Source: Clonostachys chloroleuca (taxonomy: Eukaryota; Ascomycota; Sordariomycetes; Hypocreales; Bionectriaceae). From it: 64,000 nucleotides of DNA. The position numbers and the translations under genes were made by a program. The DNA is taken from assembly GCA_037952775.1 (NCBI GenBank), contig JBANAY010000003.1, positions 32,240,001 to 32,304,000 on the forward strand, written 5' to 3'. Below the pieces are notes generated by a model. It was given only the letters and a program-made list of their open reading frames with translations. It did no database searches and was not told where the DNA came from. Position 1 is the stretch's first letter. Every line of letters starts with the position of its first letter. Positions 25,257 to 35,245 of this stretch are shown piece after piece.

Positions 25257-26360
25257 TTTCAGTATCAGACCGAGCAACATAGAGGAGCGTGGCAGGCAAG
25301 GTCTGGTCGGAGGTGCTGGCGGCAAGCCAGTGAAATACAGATAATAAATAACAAGAAAATGGTCGTAATAATGAAGAGTTAGTTGATCAATGCGAACTAC
25401 GTTGTTAATTAGCAGGCTGCTACAATCTGGCATGAATGTGACAGACACAAGACACAGCCAGTTCAAGAAGGGGGTCGAAGATGCTTTGTATCACTCGAGT
25501 TTAGTCGTCGCTTGATAAGACCAGTCAAACCCAATCCAGAATGGGGTGCTGAAAGCGTCTACATTGGATAGGCCTTGGTGGCAAGTGCTGATAAGTACAA
25601 CACGACTTGACAAAAACGGTGGGTGTCTTGGGTCGGTATGGCTAAGACATCTGCAAGCAATCGTTGCAGACTGCCTTAGCTGTCTGCTGACAAGGTGAGC
25701 AATTGCTGCAAGTTTGACCTGGCTGTCGTTCAACAGATTTTGTAGATAATTCGTAGAACTGTCTATGAAGATAAGAGATAGCTACCAGCGCGGCCTTGCT
25801 CTTCCTACCTATCAAAACGGCGGTGGTTTTGTCGGCTCTGTACCAGGCTGAAAGAATGGGAGGAGGTTCCGGAACGTGTGCAACATTGCACCAGGCAGGC
25901 AAAGTACCAGTACTCTATCATGTGCTGACTCTCTGGTGGCGGCGTATGTAGAAACTACTCACCCCTCCGCCGAGACCTGCTGGAGGCGGTGCGGCATGGC
26001 CCGTGCGCACAGGTCATCGTCATCGTTTAGACCTCATGCTCAGCTCAACTCGACTCGGCCTCCGCTAGCAACAACACCACTAACGACGAGCCTGCCTTAT
26101 CCCAACCAAATCTCAGAAGCTGATGAGACAAAGCACCCACCAGTACAAGGCCTGGACTTTAATGCAGCTTCGGCCCCCGAAAGCATATACTAGCTCCTGC
26201 CGGGGGATTTGCGCCGCCCTTCCCTCTATCAGCTTCCTCCGCTAGCGCATCATAACCAGGTGATCACCAGATTTCTGGCAGCTGGTACAGCTTCGAGCTC
26301 GGCCACAAACCAAGGGAAAGACGCGAATTAAACCGGGCATCCTTAGGCTATCTATCCATC
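25257..26360. other. Intergenic region upstream of SNX41
   Basis: This 1.1-kb stretch holds only short frames without recognisable domains. Its right part should be the SNX41 promoter and leader. No RNA gene or repeat was seen. Confidence 0.45.
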
Positions 26361-28520
26361 ATGTGGAACGACGAAGACAACAATCCTTACGGCACTAGCT
26401 TCGACCGCCGCGACTCGCAGACATCATCGTCGGCCAATCCCACATCCCCAATCTCCCATGACTGTAAGTAGATTTAGGCGATGGTTGCCCAGGGTCTCGT
26501 CGGCCTCTGTTTCATTTGAGTGAGAATACGGAGCTCCCTAACTCACAATGTGCTACAGTCCAAAACATCGAAGCGACGACACCTACCTCGGAGAGCGAAG
26601 ATGAAATAGAAGTCCCGGTCGCTAGGCCGCACGGAAACCTCGGACATGGCGATGACGATGTGGCAGCAAAATCTGGAGCTGCAGTCAGGCGTAAACCAGG
26701 GGGCTATGACAGCCGTATCGAACAGATTTTATACGAGTATCCAGATTTGCCTATTCTTATCACCGAGGCTGGAAAGAGCGTAGAGAGCGGCGGCCGATAT
26801 ATCGTGTACACTATCCGCACCGGGGTAAGGCAAACTTCCTTCAAATGCTTTGTAGCTGTGTCTCCTTTTTCTCGAGACTAGACTACATGGAATTCTACTG
26901 ACACCTCAGGACTAGGATCTGGAAGTGCGCCGACGCTATTCAGAGTTCGCCTCGCTTCGTGATGCGCTCACCCGTCTGCACCCCACATTGGTCATCCCAC
27001 CGATTCCTGAGAAACATACCATGGCGGACTATGCCGCCAACCCTACCAACGCGAAGCAGGACCAGCAAATCATTGATCTGCGGAAACGTATGCTGGCCGT
27101 GTTTTTGAACCGTTGCCGTCGAATGGAGGCCGTAGTAACGGATGGGGTGTGGTGGAGGTTCCTTGATCCTAATGCAAGCTGGGTACGCACACAAGCACTC
27201 TCCCATGTCTTCAGCTGATTCTAACGGTAGTGTAGAGCGAGGTCTTGCACTCTCACCCGGTTGCCTCGATTCCAAAGTCTGTGTTGCGGGCACCTCCCTT
27301 GGATCCAGCAAACCCTTCCGAGGCGCACGCGTACCTCCCCGTACCATCAACCTCCGCAAAGCTAAAGACCACAGGAAATTCTTCCTATAATATGAACGCA
27401 TCTGCGATCCAGGGTGGTGCAAATGGCATTAGACGGTTCCCACCTGATTCCCTGGGAATGAGCGAGCAGGAGCTTGACACATACTTCATATCATATGAAG
27501 CTTCGATCAAGGAACTAGAGAACCTCTTGACAGGTCCTATGGAGAAAGTCAATCGTCGTACACTCAGCCACCTTTCATCATTGGCTGCCGATCTTTGCGA
27601 GCTCGGATCAAAATACAACGCCTTTGCCTTGTCTGAACCAGCTCCTACATTAGGGCCAGCCATTGAGAAGGTTGGACAGGCAGCAGATCTATCTTACATT
27701 GCTACGGAAGAGCTTTCGGGTTCCCTTGGAGCAAGTTTTGCCGAACCGATGAGAGAGAGCGCGCAGTTTGCAGGGGTGGTTCGGAGTGTCCTGCGGTACA
27801 GGGTCATGAAGCGCGTGCAGCAAGACCTCACTACTGATGAATTAAACAAGAAGAGGGCTCTGTTGGACCAACTAGAGCGCAGTGAAGCCGAGGCTAGACG
27901 TATCGACCAATATCTCTCGAGCAGCCAACAAATATCACCGCCACCGAAACGATCGACGAGTCTTAAGGAGTCGGCGCCGGGTCACAGACGAGACGGAAGT
28001 CAAGAGGATACAGAATCCATCGACTCTGATTTCCCTCCAACTCATGGGGAGTCAGCGGCCCCCTCAGCGAGCCAAGGTGTCCCAGAGAGGAGTACTAGCG
28101 TGGGCCATAGGAAGATTCCTAGCGGGAACTCATTTACGAATAAGATCTTTGGCCCGATCCGTCACGCGGTACAGGGCGTTGTGGATCATGACCCCGAGCG
28201 AACAAGACGAGACACGATCGGAAAGACGCGGGAGTCTATTGGACAGCTTGAGCAGGCTCAGGTTGTGTCTGAGACCGACGTGAAGGTTGCAAGTGCCAGC
28301 GTTCTCGAAGATTTGAAGAGATTTCAGAATGAGAAGGAAGAAGATTTGCGCCGTTACATGGTAGGTTTCCGCATTACAAAAACTCCCGTTTGTTTAATCA
28401 CTTAAGTAATACTAACTGCAACAGCTCGCCTACGCTAAGAGTCAAATCGAATGGGCCAAGAAAAGCAAACAGCAATGGGAAGAAGCCAGGACTGAGATTG
28501 ACAAGATAGAAGAGAGTTGA
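26361..28520 (+). CDS. snx41: Sorting nexin Snx41 (Snx41/Atg20-type, PX-BAR)
   Basis: This PX-domain sorting nexin works in endosome-to-Golgi retrieval and, in filamentous fungi, in selective autophagy. Five exons (26361-26463, 26559-26824, 26916-27182, 27236-28360, 28425-28520) join in frame to 618 aa. The start MWNDEDNNPYGTSFDRRDSQ is what I recall as characteristic of Snx41. The PX domain spans about residues 86-205. It contains the phosphoinositide-binding RRRYSEFASLR and the Pro-rich loop VIPPIPEKH. The rest is mostly helical and BAR-like (for example VLRYRVMKRVQQDLTTDEL) with a Ser-rich insertion. The final short exon ends LAYAKSQIEWAKKSKQQWEE. All introns are 53-95 bp with good boundaries. 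Confidence 0.92.
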
Positions 28521-29718
28521 AGCTTGATGTGAATAACTTTGATTAATATTTCAGCCATCAAAGTATATATTTTAATGTTACAGAAATATTGCCACCATAA
28601 GCCACCATAAAGAAGCTTGTGAGGCGGCGCGTGCTTATTGAAAAGAATAACGATGGGGGCGAGAACATTGAATTTCTTGTCTTTGTTGTTGTCAACCTGA
28701 GTAACGTCCTTCTACCATACTAAAGAGACCTTCAAGGTAGGTGTGGCCAAGACAGCTCGGCGGGCGCAGTTATTACATATGTAGCAAAGTGGGCGTTAGA
28801 ATAACAGGGACTGGTGTAGTGAAAGGCAACATAAGCCGACAAACGCTTGTCAGTGCATTGATAACATAAGTAGCGACAACTTGATAGCTAGCTTGCAGCA
28901 GCCAACTGCTTTGAATCAATCAAGATCATACAACAACTTCATTTGCAACCCCAATGTGTCAATTGGTAACATCTCTACCTTTTCCCCCGTCGGCGGACAG
29001 ACACGAGGTTGAATTTTCTTTCCAACCAAAACCAGAACCAAAACCAGACAGACCAAGTGGGTGTCAGAATAACCGGGATTGCAAAAGTGTGTTTAAAACT
29101 TAACTTTCTGGTATAATCATGATAGGCAATGATAGATAATAGTGTTTGATATTAATAAATCATTAAATAATCATTAAAAAAAATTATCTATTAATACACG
29201 AAAGAATTAGCTTTTATGACTCAATGATTCTGTTGAGGTGACTCTTTGGCCTATGCTTTTCTGACAGCCACTTAGCTTGCAAGTGGATGACAGGAGAAAT
29301 AGAACTATGGAAGAATGATTATGAATAGACTACCTTTTGGGATAAATCGAGACATTCAGTAGTACAAATGAAAGAAAGTGATAATATATAGTACATTATC
29401 TCCGAAATATATATTATTAGCACTCAATAATCTGAGAATAATAGTCGCAGACTTGAGAATAAGCAGCCTGATGTTTGAGTGTCTCAATTTCAATGTCACC
29501 CAATTGAGTTGGCAGCTCTTGGCAGCCTTAGACTTCCACGCGCTTCTCCACTTTTTGCTACGCTACCTGCCTTCGTCAGTGCATCTTTGAAGCTTCACTT
29601 GCACCTTCCGCTAGGCGGGAGCCGCGACTTCCTCAGCCAGCCAGACGGTCTATAAAAGTCCGCCGTACCCGTGTTCCATTCTGCTTCTTTCTTTTGGAAT
29701 ACCCTCACCATCACGACA
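28521..29718. other. Intergenic, partly AT-rich region upstream of the capping-enzyme gene
   Basis: This 1.2-kb gap has no credible exon. Positions about 29090-29470 are strikingly AT-rich, with TTAATAAAT/ATTAAATAAT-type sequence, unlike the roughly balanced flanks. Near 28951-29020 there are weak A-box-like and B-box-like strings, but no tRNA folds convincingly. Short direct repeats occur at 28591-28610 (GCCACCATAA twice) and 29024-29050 (AACCAAAACCAG-like). Confidence 0.5.
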
Positions 29719-30937
29719 ATGGCCAACAATATCAACCATCCGATCACGTCCTTGGAACAGCCAGGCATACGGACGGAGGGCCCCGAACGCTTCGAGCTGC
29801 GCAAAGAAGTTGCCGACCTCCTTGGCCGATCTCAAACGAGTTTCCCCGGCGCGCAACCTGTTAGCTTTGCCAAACAACATCTGGACGAGCTTACCAAGAA
29901 GGAGTAAGAAACCCCGCCTAACGCAGTCGCTGTCTTGATTTCACTAATCAATATGTAGTTATTTCGTTTGCGAGAAGTCGGATGGAATACGCTACTTGCT
30001 CTACTCGACTGAGGATCAGGGGAGAGAGGCGCATTTCCTGATTGATCGAAAGAACGATTACTGGTACATCAACAACTCGAACCTACACTTACCTCTTCCC
30101 GACAACCCCACAGGTTTTCACACTCAAACCATTATCGATGGCGAATTAGTATGGGATAAGCTAGATGACGGAAGCAAACGACCGACTTTCTACATGTTCG
30201 ACTGCCTGGTGATGGATGGCCTCAGATTAATGGACCGCACTTTGGACAAGCGCCTAGCGTACCTCAGGGAACGCCTCTGGATCCCGTACGAGACCCTCTT
30301 CAAGAATTTTCCAGATGAGATAGAGTTCCAGCCGTTTATCCTCAAGTCGAAAGAATTCCAAGTTGGTTACGGCTTGAAGAATATGTTCGAGAAAATCCTC
30401 CCAAATCTTCGACATGAAAACGATGGCCTGGTCTTCACATGCCGGACCACTCCTTACAAATATGGCACAGATCCCCACATTCTGAAATGGAAGCAGCCCG
30501 AGGATAACACGGTGGACTTCCGGCTGAAACTTAAATTCCACGATGTCGAGCCTACGGAGGAGGAGCGGAGGGAAGGTCTCGGGTCGTGGACAGACTATGA
30601 CAGTTTGCCAATATCACAGTTGCTGGTATATACGGGCCACGATGGCCCAGAGAAATACGAGTACTTTGAAGATGTGCACATAACTGAAGAAGAGTGGGAA
30701 AAACTCAAGGCTCTGCAGATTCCTCTCGACGACATAATCGTCGAATGCTACCTGGATCAGCAGCGCCGGTGGCGCATCGTCAGGTCTAGGATCGACAAAC
30801 CTGAGGCAAACCACAGTAGTACTGTTACTAGTGTCCTCAAGAGCATCCAGGATGGCGTCACAGAGCAGAATCTCCTCCAAAAAGAAAATGATATTCGACT
30901 TGCCTGGAAGGCGCGCCAACAAGGCGGGTCAAAATGA
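29719..30937 (+). CDS. ceg1: mRNA-capping enzyme guanylyltransferase (alpha subunit)
   Basis: This enzyme transfers GMP from GTP to the diphosphate 5' end of nascent Pol II transcripts through a lysyl-GMP intermediate in the nucleus. Exons are 29719-29903 and 29959-30937 (55-bp intron, phase 2), giving 387 aa, close to the fungal norm. Nucleotidyltransferase motif I is CEKSDGIRY, with the predicted GMP-accepting Lys at residue 68. Motif III is IIDGELV, motif IV NDGLVFTC, and motif V HILKWKQ followed by NTVDFRL. A C-terminal OB-fold follows. Fungal capping uses separate triphosphatase and transferase subunits, and the triphosphatase is not in this window. Confidence 0.96.
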
Positions 30938-31438
30938 CTAGAGCCTGTGGTGTGAGCTTGCCTAGGTTATGAGGCCGGAGTTGGCTGGTTAAACAAGGAC
31001 TGGGTTTCCTTTGATTTCGTTGGCTGGATATGGTCAGGCGTTGGTTTCTTTCTTTCTTTCCCTTTTTTTTCCAAGAAGCAGTTCTAATTCACTTCTTGGC
31101 TCAATTTCACGAATAGTCTCGTGTTCAAGTTTCCCCATGTTCATTCAGCTTATGAAGATTCATTTTTGATTGTGCTACCTAACCTGATTTATTTGACGTG
31201 TCCCAAAGGTACTAAACCAGGATATGACGCACTACTGTTGTCCCAAATTTCGAATCGATTTGAGACTCCCATAATTCGTGTCATTACATTTTTCATTCCG
31301 AACAATAGCCCTTAACTCAGGCCTCTCTCTTTCCCCTTAAGGTGTTTCCTGGAATGGAAACTCGAGACTTAATTACCATCTCCAAGCTTTCTTCTTCACC
31401 CATTTCCAATCCTCTGGAGTTGCAAAAGCGGTTTACCA
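30938..31438. other. Convergent 3' region between the capping-enzyme gene and the surface-protein gene
   Basis: This 0.5-kb stretch between two convergent stops is T-rich, including a CTTTCTTTC tract near 31045. It is best explained as 3' UTR and terminator sequence. No feature was recognised. Confidence 0.5.
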
Positions 31439-32991
31439 TTAGTAGAGAAACATGATGACTGCGACGAGCACCATGGCGTGAACATGATGGAGGCCGGTGC
31501 CGGACGACCCAGCTCTGTCGTTGGCTCCCGAGACCACGACCTGGGTAGTGGGCGCAACGACGCTGCTCAGCGTCCCATACGGGTGGGAGTACGCGGTGCC
31601 GTTGCTGGGGTAGGGGGGCTCACTGAGAAAGACAGTGGCGGTGATGCTGGCGGTGGACGAGATGGTCTCGTGCCTGTCGGAGGAAGCCGTGGCGCCGTCG
31701 ACGTTGGAGGCGTAGGAGACCTCGGCGGCGCTGGTGTCCTTGTCGTCGTCGATAGGGGTCGAGTAGGGCTGGGCGGCGGACTCGGTGGTAGTCGCGGTGC
31801 TGACCCTCGTGACCACCGTGGTGACGGTGGAATGGGCCGACGAGGTGGTCTGCCAGAGGTCGGAGATGACGATGGTGAGCTTTGTGTTGTAGCGGGCCGT
31901 GGAGGTTGAAGTCAGGGAGTAGGTGGCGTCCAGGTTAGTGACGGTCGAGGGGTTCCCGGAGACGGTTGCGTCGGGGAGGCCCGAGGTGACTGAGAGCTGT
32001 GTCTTGACATCGGTTATAGTAGATGGGTTCCCGGAGACGGTTGCGTCGGGGAGACCCGAGGTGACTGAGAGTTGTGTCTGGACATCGGTGATCGTGGATG
32101 GATTTCCGGAGACAGTGGCATCTGGCAGTCCACTGGTGTAGGAAGTCTCAGTGTTGACTGCTGTGACGGTGGATGCGTCGCCAGTGATTGTCACGTATCC
32201 AGACCAGTGGTCAGAAGTGGTTGGGATGACGGTGACGGTGACAACAGCAATCTTAGTCTCGGTGGTCACGACGGACACGATGCAGCTGGTATCTTCAGCG
32301 ATGGAGGTAGATGCTTCCACAGTGACAGGATACTCAGTTGTCTTGGGGATTTTGCTCAAGCTGTAGATGGTAGACAGCTCAGTCTGAGTCCTAAATGCAG
32401 GTTTCTCTGTCAGATATGGCACTAAGACAGCCAAGGGGCGGTTGGCATCCAGGTTTCCAAGACTTACGAGATAGGGATCAGAAGACCCTCACCACCCGAA
32501 GGAGTAGGAGTGGGAGACGCCACTGACATTGGAGAATCCTCGGCAAGGCGTGGGACAGGAGGCATAATAGAAGGGGGTATTGCTCATCACCATGGCCGTC
32601 ACGGCGAGCGTCCAGCTTGGGATCCTTGTGGACTTCAGGAGACTCCAGCATAGCGAGACCATGATTCGAGTGGAGCGAACGTTCTGGTAACGGGCCGGTT
32701 AGATGAGATTCGTGTACCACAAAACGGGACGAGGTAGAGCAAACGGGGAGGAGAACGTACCACAAACGGAGGCGAGGACGCCGAGCCCAAAAACAGCGCC
32801 GACGCCAAAGGCGAGAAGAATAGCCCACATGACTGCCTTCTTCAAGCTCAGATGATGCCTGTGCTTGACGACAGGTGTAGAGTCGGAGGCGGAATCTGCG
32901 CGCTCCGGGTCCTTCTTCTTGAGATCGTTCACTGTTTTTGGGTGGCGATTAGCTCTGTGGATGATAAGATGCAGGATGAAGGAAACTTACT
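31439..32991 (-). CDS. Ser/Thr-rich membrane or cell-surface protein with three 25-residue tandem repeats
   Basis: I do not recognise a named family. The proposed exons are the final base of an upstream exon (32991), then 32931-32761, 32522-32468 and 32390-31439, giving about 392 aa. The N-terminus is Lys-rich (MNDLKKKDPE) and is followed by a transmembrane helix at about residues 33-55. A Ser/Thr/Val-rich ectodomain with three copies of a 25-residue unit (SGLPDATVSGNPSTIT...) follows. The tail ends in a hydrophobic stretch (HAMVLVAVIMFLY) after Gly/Ser residues, resembling a GPI-attachment signal. The ATG appears only when 32991 is spliced to 32931, so either the start codon is split by an intron or further 5' exons exist. 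The second intron (32523-32760) is the least certain junction. Likely role: cell-wall or surface protein (inference). Confidence 0.6.
31951..32175 (-). repeat. Three in-frame 75-bp tandem repeats
   Basis: Units begin at 31951, 32026 and 32101 (plus-strand coordinates). The first two are nearly identical at DNA level; the third has diverged but keeps the reading frame and the protein motif PDATVSGNPST. They lie inside the surface-protein gene and encode a 25-residue Ser/Thr-rich unit. Confidence 0.92.
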
Positions 32992-35245
32992 TGTAACGGC
33001 TTCTTTGGAAACACAAGTGACAAAAGTGGTATCTATTTCCTTGGCTGTCAGCACTGTCTAGGATGCATGGCGGGCGTTGAATGAAGCCTGTGAAAGGGCG
33101 GAGAAGAGGTGGTGAGATCCCAGGTCGAGGGACACAGCCACGAGAACTCGAGAGCTGAGGTCAGCAGAAGAGGTGCAACATACCAAATGTTTTTGTTGAA
33201 TCTTGATGTGAAAGGAGTGGAAAGGCTATCAAACTTGAAATGAGCGTTGTTGATTGATGATAACGAGTATCGTCGAGTCAAGTGTGGTTGGGATGGAGAG
33301 AATGTGTTTGTTGGCAAACGGATGTGAGGAGGGAAATGTTGTTGTTGAGGGAGGTGGATGCGAGATGAGAAGTAACCAAAGCGCGAAAGAAGAACGCGAA
33401 AGAATCACGCAGCAGGTAAACAAATGAGCGAGTCGGATCAGCTGTTTGGCGTGGACTGGTTGACGGCCGTGAATCACCGTTGACAGCTGCAAGTGGAGTG
33501 CTAGTAGAGGAGCACTGTTAGCGACGGTGCAGGTTATTACGCAGATAGAAGATGAAAGCCAGCGAGATTAGGCAGAGATCCGAGTAGTGCATTTCACATA
33601 CCTCGTTCGACCTTAAATAATGCTTGAACTCGGAGGTAGATGGTGTTGCTTGGAAGTGACGCGGGAGTGAGCATGAGCCAGGCGGTCTGAAGTAGGACTC
33701 TAATGGTCAACCTGATCTGGCAGTGTGTATACCGAAGAGTTTGTGGCGTGCTACTTGACTCACGGCTACACAATAGCCAAGCAGAACAACCAGAATGAAT
33801 TTCAATTCCAGATTTCTTAGGAAATGGTATTATATTGAGTCTCCTATTCTCCCAGACTCGGTTGGATCACCATGCAGCCAGGTAAGAAGCAAGTGAATGA
33901 CTTTGGGCGGGGAGCGATGAGTGCAATACCGGTAGTAGGGACTTTAGAACATGGAAACATGAATATCCCAACTGCTTTCCTCAAGAAATCGAGGAATATT
34001 GCTTGCAAAGGGCCGCAATTACGAATCATTGATGGTCGAGGGGCTATTTTTATCGATGTCAACTTGGACAGGTTTCCTTCGGCCGCGTAAGGGATCAGCT
34101 TCAGAGCATCAAGTCAATCCCAGTGTATGACACCCATTCCCAGGACCGATCCATTCAGCGGCAAACATATAGCTAAAATCGGTCGTGACACTGCTCATGC
34201 GAGATTGCTGCGGGAACAAGGATGCACGGCTACGAAATCGCTCCCTTGTGTAGCCTCCATCTTGATACTGCCTGCAGCTGGAGCGTCGGCCAAGCCCAGT
34301 TGCTTTGCATGTTTTCATCATCTATATGTTAAGAAGAGACGGCTTCAGTATTGAAATTCTCGAATTCTCGATGTCTCCAATTGAAGGAAAGACACAAGAT
34401 GAATATTCCCACTGATATGCGCCTACCCGGGACGAGAGATGCGGCCCCACCATTCCAAAGTACACTGTACTACGCCGTTTTGAAGGCTGGACACGGGCAG
34501 AATCGTCCCTGGCAAGCGGCTGACATCAAATATGGCACACCCAGACCTACAGCGTTGAATATCAACACAATATTAGAACAATAACCCTATATAGTAATTA
34601 ATAAACATATCGACCTAATTAGTGTAGAATGATTTACAGTTGACTTATTATTACATTGAGTATTATTATGGGAAAAAACGTCCCTAACTTCTACGAAAAG
34701 AGCTTTGGTGTGATATGTTTAATGTCAATCGCTTGCCCGTTACCTCAGCATAGGTACCCGGTACCGCTGAGCTCTGGTGGGGAGGGGTGTATGATCACGC
34801 CTCTGCCTCTCGCGCGTCGCGTTCTCCAAGGTAGGATTGTCCAATTACTCCAACAGACGGGCCAATCTATCTCCAGGCGTCTGGACTGGCAGTACGTGCT
34901 CTGTTTTCCACATCACATTAATGAACCACACTTCCGATTGATTCAAGGTCCGCAGCAAGAACCTTGTCCCACCTTCGTGTCCGCTTTCGCAGTCGAGCTT
35001 CATTTCATCCCCTTGTTTGCGCATCACTAGCGAGGGCTCATCAATCAGGTTGTTGTTCCTAGGAGTTTCAGCGCATCCTGGTCAAGCAACCCGCTGCAAA
35101 GCTACAGCCAATATTCGCGGTTCCACCATAATAACAACCAGTCAAAAAGCCCACCATAGCTACGACCGAGCGCGACTGCATTGGGCCCATCTTGTACTCC
35201 CCCAATCTACGCAGCACCAAAAGTTGCCATCGCAGATAGCTCATC
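32992..35245. other. Divergent intergenic region between the surface-protein gene and PDS5
   Basis: This 2.25-kb region should contain the promoter and leader of both flanking genes, and possibly missing 5' exons of the surface-protein gene (33000-33500). Positions about 34570-34680 are AT-rich. A GGTACCCGGTACC near-palindrome lies near 34755. Open frames of up to 124 codons are present, none with a recognisable domain. Confidence 0.45.

Noticed and set aside
28945..29020. Possible degenerate tRNA (A-box-like GTGTCAATTGGTAACA, B-box-like GAGGTTGAATTTTC)
   Set aside because: The acceptor and anticodon arms do not pair and the B-box lacks the conserved GTTCGA core.
31478..31909. 143-codon Gly/Arg/Asp-rich plus-strand frame
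   Set aside because: It is antisense to the Ser/Thr-rich surface-protein gene, whose repeats and tail explain it.
32478..32828. Alternative coding of the surface-protein middle exon in the ERSLHSNHG frame
   Set aside because: That frame meets a stop before the consensus GTAAGT donor at 32467. The frame ending GGEGLLIPIS joins the last exon cleanly.
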